A stretch of DNA of 9,558 nucleotides from Pseudomonadota bacterium (lineage in GTDB: Bacteria; Desulfobacterota; Anaeroferrophillalia; Anaeroferrophillales; Tharpellaceae): NCBI GenBank assembly GCA_015486505.1, contig WFRP01000226.1:1-9558 (forward strand), written 5' to 3'. The first letter of the stretch is position 1. Each line of letters opens with the position of its first letter. The notes under the pieces are model-generated. The model made no database searches. It was given only the letters and a program-made list of their open reading frames with translations, and was not told where the DNA came from. Both the position numbers and the translations under genes were made by a program. Positions 7,028-9,558 of this stretch are shown here, one piece after another.

Positions 7028-7824
7028 AATGCATCTCTTACATCTTTCTCAAGAATCCGGAACAGTTTATAGGCGACCAGCAGTAATAAATGGCTGGCTA
7101 CCGTCAACCACAGAATTATGTGAGTTTCAGGCAAGTCTTTAAACACGATAATACGCTGGTACGACTCTATTATTGGAAAAACCGGATTGAACAGTAATAT
7201 TTTTTTTACTGTAGGAGGCAGTATATCAGCCACATAAACAATTGGCGTAAACCAGAACCAAAGCTGCATAATAACCCCAACCAGTTCTTTTAAATCCCGA
7301 AAAAAGACGGTCAAGGTTGCGGTCAAGGTTCCGATACCCAATGCCAATATCTGCTGCAGATAAAAAATGAAGGGGAGATAGATTAGTCTTGGGTTAATTT
7401 CAAAACCATTGCAGGCCAGAAAAACGGCCAGTATCAGCATTGAGATAATATAGGTTACAACCTCCGACAAATTAACAAACAACAGCAGTGAAGGTAATGA
7501 AATCTGCACTTTACTTATAACGCTTTTTTTATCCAGAAAAACTGAGGTCGTCCGGGCAATGGTATTTGCAAAACAGGTCCAGGGTATCAATCCAACAGCC
7601 AGATATATACCGTAAGCATTGATTTCTGAACTGCCGGGAAGCCGGGCCCCCATAAGTTTGCCGAAGATAACTATATAGACGAAAAGATTAACCAGCGGCC
7701 AGATAAATGCCCACATCGAGCCCAGGATCGAGCCGGCAAAACGCTCGACAAAGTCCCTGCGGACCAGTTCCGCAATGAATGTGCCTCGACCCTTCAGAAA
7801 TCTTTTAATTGGGTTTACATTCAT
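7024..7824 (-). CDS. wzm: Wzm-type ABC-2 permease of the polysaccharide exporter
   Basis: A 266-residue integral membrane subunit of typical length for the ABC2_membrane polysaccharide permeases. The N-terminal amphipathic segment RRDFVERFAGSILGSMWAF (22-40) matches the conserved RD..R..GS.LG..W gate-helix motif. About six membrane helices follow: near 35-56, 70-92, 112-138, 148-173, 183-203 and 236-254. The conserved FFRDLKELV (174-182) with FTPIVY (192-197) and the NPVFPII segment (213-219) are also present. With Wzt it forms the inner-membrane channel that moves the undecaprenyl-linked glycan to the periplasm. The ATG overlaps the TGA of the family 2 glycosyltransferase gene by four bases, and its own TGA overlaps the small membrane-protein gene in the same way. 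Unusually, wzt is not the next gene but lies two genes further on. The reading frame is intact. Confidence 0.93.
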   Translation of the reverse strand: MNVNPIKRFLKGRGTFIAELVRRDFVERFAGSILGSMWAFIWPLVNLFVYIVIFGKLMGARLPGSSEINAYGIYLAVGLIPWTCFANTIARTTSVFLDKKSVISKVQISLPSLLLFVNLSEVVTYIISMLILAVFLACNGFEINPRLIYLPFIFYLQQILALGIGTLTATLTVFFRDLKELVGVIMQLWFWFTPIVYVADILPPTVKKILLFNPVFPIIESYQRIIVFKDLPETHIILWLTVASHLLLLVAYKLFRILEKDVRDAL

Positions 7825-8759
7825 TTTCCGGTCAGTTTCTTTAAATTATAATCGACTCTTTCCAATAATTGTCGATTCACAGCAATAATATCAGCAAGAA
7901 ATGCGACCAGCATTGTCTGCATTCCCATCCCCAGAAGTACTCCAGCCAGGACAACTGATTGAATATGACCATGTCCATCTCCAGTCAGCAGAAGGTAGAG
8001 GAAACGCATACCCAACACCCCTCCCGCGCTCAAGAAGACCGCAGCCATTGTCATAAAAAATTTAAACGGTTGATAAACTATAAAGATCCTCACTATTGTG
8101 AATATCGACCTTTTAATATAGGTTGGTAAATTTTTCACCAGACGTGATGGTCGCAAATCCGGATTAACCCTGATGGGCACACTGGTAATGACCATCCCTT
8201 TCAGTCCAGCCTGAATTATCATCTCAATAGTATATGTGTATCCACTAAACACATTTAATCGCAAGGCCGCCTCTCGGCTTATGGCTCTAAACCCGCTCGG
8301 GGCATCCTTAATTTCTGTACCGCTAACCACACGCACAACCCAACTTCCTAGACATTGCAGGTATTTTTTAACTGGTGAAAAGTGTTCAATCACAGAAATC
8401 GGCCGGGCTCCTATAACGATCTCGGCATCTCCATTCAAAACTGGTTTTACCAACAGGGGAATATCTGCGGCATTATATTGATTATCCGCATCAGTATTCA
8501 CAATAACATCGGCGCCAAGTTCTAAGGCTTTCTGCAGTCCCGTTGAAAAACTTTTTGCCAATCCCTGGTTGCTGATATGCGAAACAACATGATCTATACC
8601 ATTTGCTCGGGCAATCATAACTGTTTCATCACTGCACCCATCATCAATCAGCAGCCATTCTACGGATTCAAAACCCTCCACTCGACGTGGAAGACCATCA
8701 AGTGTAACAGCAATAGTTTCAGCTTCATTGTAGCAGGGAATTTGAATCACAAGTTTCAA
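7821..8759 (-). CDS. DPM1-like family 2 glycosyltransferase with two C-terminal membrane helices
   Basis: A 312-residue GT-A enzyme. The catalytic domain begins at the first residues (VIQIPCYNEAETI, 4-16), with LLIDDGCSDET (36-46), the metal-binding DAD at 90-92 in VNTDADNQY, and DAPSGFRAI (152-160), all characteristic of the dolichol-phosphate-mannose synthase-like and related GT2 families. Two helices near 233-258 and 267-293 anchor it in the inner membrane, as in GtrB/ArnC-like enzymes. It could make a polyprenyl-phosphate sugar donor or add an early sugar to the lipid-linked acceptor; the sequence does not decide. The start is a TTG at 8759: AAGGA lies six bases upstream, while the nearby ATG at 8764 is out of frame and stops after two codons, and a TGA lies in frame further upstream. 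The 3' end overlaps wzm as ATGA. Confidence 0.9.
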   Translation of the reverse strand: MKLVIQIPCYNEAETIAVTLDGLPRRVEGFESVEWLLIDDGCSDETVMIARANGIDHVVSHISNQGLAKSFSTGLQKALELGADVIVNTDADNQYNAADIPLLVKPVLNGDAEIVIGARPISVIEHFSPVKKYLQCLGSWVVRVVSGTEIKDAPSGFRAISREAALRLNVFSGYTYTIEMIIQAGLKGMVITSVPIRVNPDLRPSRLVKNLPTYIKRSIFTIVRIFIVYQPFKFFMTMAAVFLSAGGVLGMRFLYLLLTGDGHGHIQSVVLAGVLLGMGMQTMLVAFLADIIAVNRQLLERVDYNLKKLTGK

Positions 8760-8911
8760 TTCATTTCCTTCGTGTTTTCTTCAAGAATTATTAATTCCAT
8801 CATTTGCAAGCGTCTCCATCTTCCTCGAGAACCACAGCAATTTGCATATTGTTTTTCGCTTAACCATTTCGAAACTTTAAAATATTTTACGTGTGTATCC
8901 TTTTTTGATAA
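8756..8911 (-). other. Unexplained open frame across the gap between the phosphotransferase and the GT2 gene
   Basis: In the -1 frame relative to the phosphotransferase gene, 51 sense codons are open from 8911 to a TGA at 8758-8756, which overlaps the TTG start of the GT2 gene as TTGA. There is no ATG, GTG or TTG in its first 34 codons, so it is not a normal independent gene. It crosses the phosphotransferase frame at a run of six A (8906-8901). The readable product includes SKWLSEKQYANCCGSRGRW and ends EENTKEMN. Possible readings are a frameshifted C-terminal extension, a gene remnant, or chance; about one random 51-codon stretch in ten would stay open. The 127 bases between the two annotated genes otherwise show only the AAGGA ribosome binding site of the GT2 gene. 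Confidence 0.3.
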
Positions 8912-9558
8912 TCAACAAACACATAATATCCTGCGAATTGGATCAAACAAAGCATAATTGCCAGGAACTGATCTTTATCAAGAAACAACAAGACTACCAT
9001 CCCTTGAATAACCGCCATTCCATAATTAGTCATCGTTACGGTTCTCTGACTAAATCCACAGCCCGCAAATTTTTGGTATAAATGGGTTTTATGTGGTTGA
9101 AAGACCGGTTCGCCTTTTATCAGCCGCCGGAGAAATGTTACAGTTGTATCTAACAGAAAATTTGACATCAATAACGGTATTACCAGAATAACTTCCGGCT
9201 TGGGGTTCTGCTGAAAAGAGATAATTGCCACTAGCGAAAGGATAAATCCGATACTGACACTGCCGACATCACCCATAAATACTTTTGCCGGCGGAAAATT
9301 AAAGGCCAAAAACCCAAGGCAGCCAACCATCAGTCCCAACGAAACAAAGCCCAAAAAACAGTTGCCGTGCCCTAATTGAATCACGGCAAAAAAGAACGCT
9401 GCGATCAACCCCTGACCTGCCGCCAGGCCATCAATGCCGTCCATAAAATTGAATGAATTGGCCATACCGACGATCCAGATAATGCTTCCGAGCCCGGTTA
9501 ACACATCAAAGATTAATGACGGGATACTCGTATCTTGCCCCACCCGACTGAATCTTAT
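8887..9558 (-). CDS. WecA/WbpL-type polyprenyl-phosphate sugar-1-phosphate transferase, 5' end outside the window
   Basis: The visible 223 residues are the C-terminal two thirds of a multi-helix inner-membrane enzyme of the MraY/WecA superfamily, which moves a (usually N-acetylated) sugar-1-phosphate from a UDP-sugar to undecaprenyl phosphate and so starts the glycan. Numbering from the window edge, NSFNFMDGIDGLAAG (34-48) carries catalytic-loop aspartates D40 and D43, VFMGDVGS (93-100) is the next conserved loop with D97, and QPHKTHLYQ (154-162) is the HxxHLYQ variant of the cytoplasmic histidine motif, typical of WbpL-like rather than MraY proteins. About six hydrophobic helices are visible. 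The frame stays open to 9558; a GTG at 9543 is internal, not the start. The N-terminal DD motif is missing only because of the edge. Being first visible in the cluster fits its initiating role. Confidence 0.92.
   Translation of the reverse strand: MRFSRVGQDTSIPSLIFDVLTGLGSIIWIVGMANSFNFMDGIDGLAAGQGLIAAFFFAVIQLGHGNCFLGFVSLGLMVGCLGFLAFNFPPAKVFMGDVGSVSIGFILSLVAIISFQQNPKPEVILVIPLLMSNFLLDTTVTFLRRLIKGEPVFQPHKTHLYQKFAGCGFSQRTVTMTNYGMAVIQGMVVLLFLDKDQFLAIMLCLIQFAGYYVFVDYQKRIHT

Noticed and set aside
6792..7034. 80-codon minus-strand frame overlapping the end of wzm (begins MHYEDIPGLNS)
   Set aside because: It overlaps wzm by 11 bases, its product lacks any recognisable domain, and its last third reads through the intergenic hairpins. 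The alternative frame starting at 7027 has an ATGA junction and a clear membrane product, so this one is taken as a shadow.
7309..7332. Two nearly identical 12-base units (GGTCAAGGTTGC / GGTCAAGGTTCC)
   Set aside because: They lie in frame inside wzm and encode a TLT-A-TLT stretch of a membrane helix. Two copies are too few for a functional repeat and the protein motif is ordinary.
9541..9543. GTG as start codon of the phosphotransferase
   Set aside because: The frame stays open upstream to the window edge, and a start here would remove the N-terminal helices and the DD motif required by the family. It is an internal codon of a truncated gene.
1..9558. tRNA, rRNA, CRISPR array, insertion sequence or transposase remnants
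   Set aside because: No cloverleaf, regularly spaced repeats, terminal inverted repeats or transposase motifs were seen on either strand. Mosaic composition is the only hint of transfer.

Overview
The window is one strand-coherent block of a surface-polysaccharide (O-antigen or similar glycan) gene cluster. Every convincing gene lies on the minus strand, so transcription runs from the right edge to the left edge. Genes are packed with 4-base ATGA overlaps or very short gaps, as in a single operon whose promoter lies beyond the right edge. A Wzm/Wzt exporter plus a polyprenyl-phosphate sugar-1-phosphate transferase points to a Gram-negative bacterium. The combination of DUF4214-methyltransferase and GT4 genes with moderate GC would suit a Desulfobacterota/deltaproteobacterial source, but that assignment is a guess.

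Layout in transcription order: a WecA/WbpL-type initiating phosphotransferase cut by the right edge (8887-9558); a 127-base gap holding an unexplained open frame; a DPM1-like family 2 glycosyltransferase with two C-terminal membrane helices (7821-8759); the ABC-2 permease Wzm (7024-7824); a 53-residue two-helix membrane protein, easy to miss (6866-7027); a 135-base gap with two hairpins; a GT4 glycosyltransferase (5585-6730); the ATPase Wzt with a C-terminal carbohydrate-binding domain (4376-5581); a small class I methyltransferase (3748-4326); a DUF4214/coiled-coil/methyltransferase fusion (2312-3700); two further GT4 enzymes (1212-2315 and 52-1215); and possibly the first codons of another gene at the left edge.

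Working model (inference from families): the phosphotransferase loads the first sugar phosphate on undecaprenyl phosphate, the glycosyltransferases extend the chain on the cytoplasmic face, a methyltransferase caps the non-reducing end, the Wzt C-terminal domain recognises the capped chain, and Wzm/Wzt exports it. The coiled-coil methyltransferase resembles in concept the WbdD chain terminator of E. coli O9a, but with a different domain order and no kinase domain.

The points most worth a second look are the 53-residue membrane protein coupled to wzm, the fusion methyltransferase as a possible chain-length ruler, the -1 open frame at the end of the phosphotransferase gene, and the separation of wzm from wzt by a GT4 gene and a hairpin-bearing gap. 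GC content also steps up in the last two GT4 genes.
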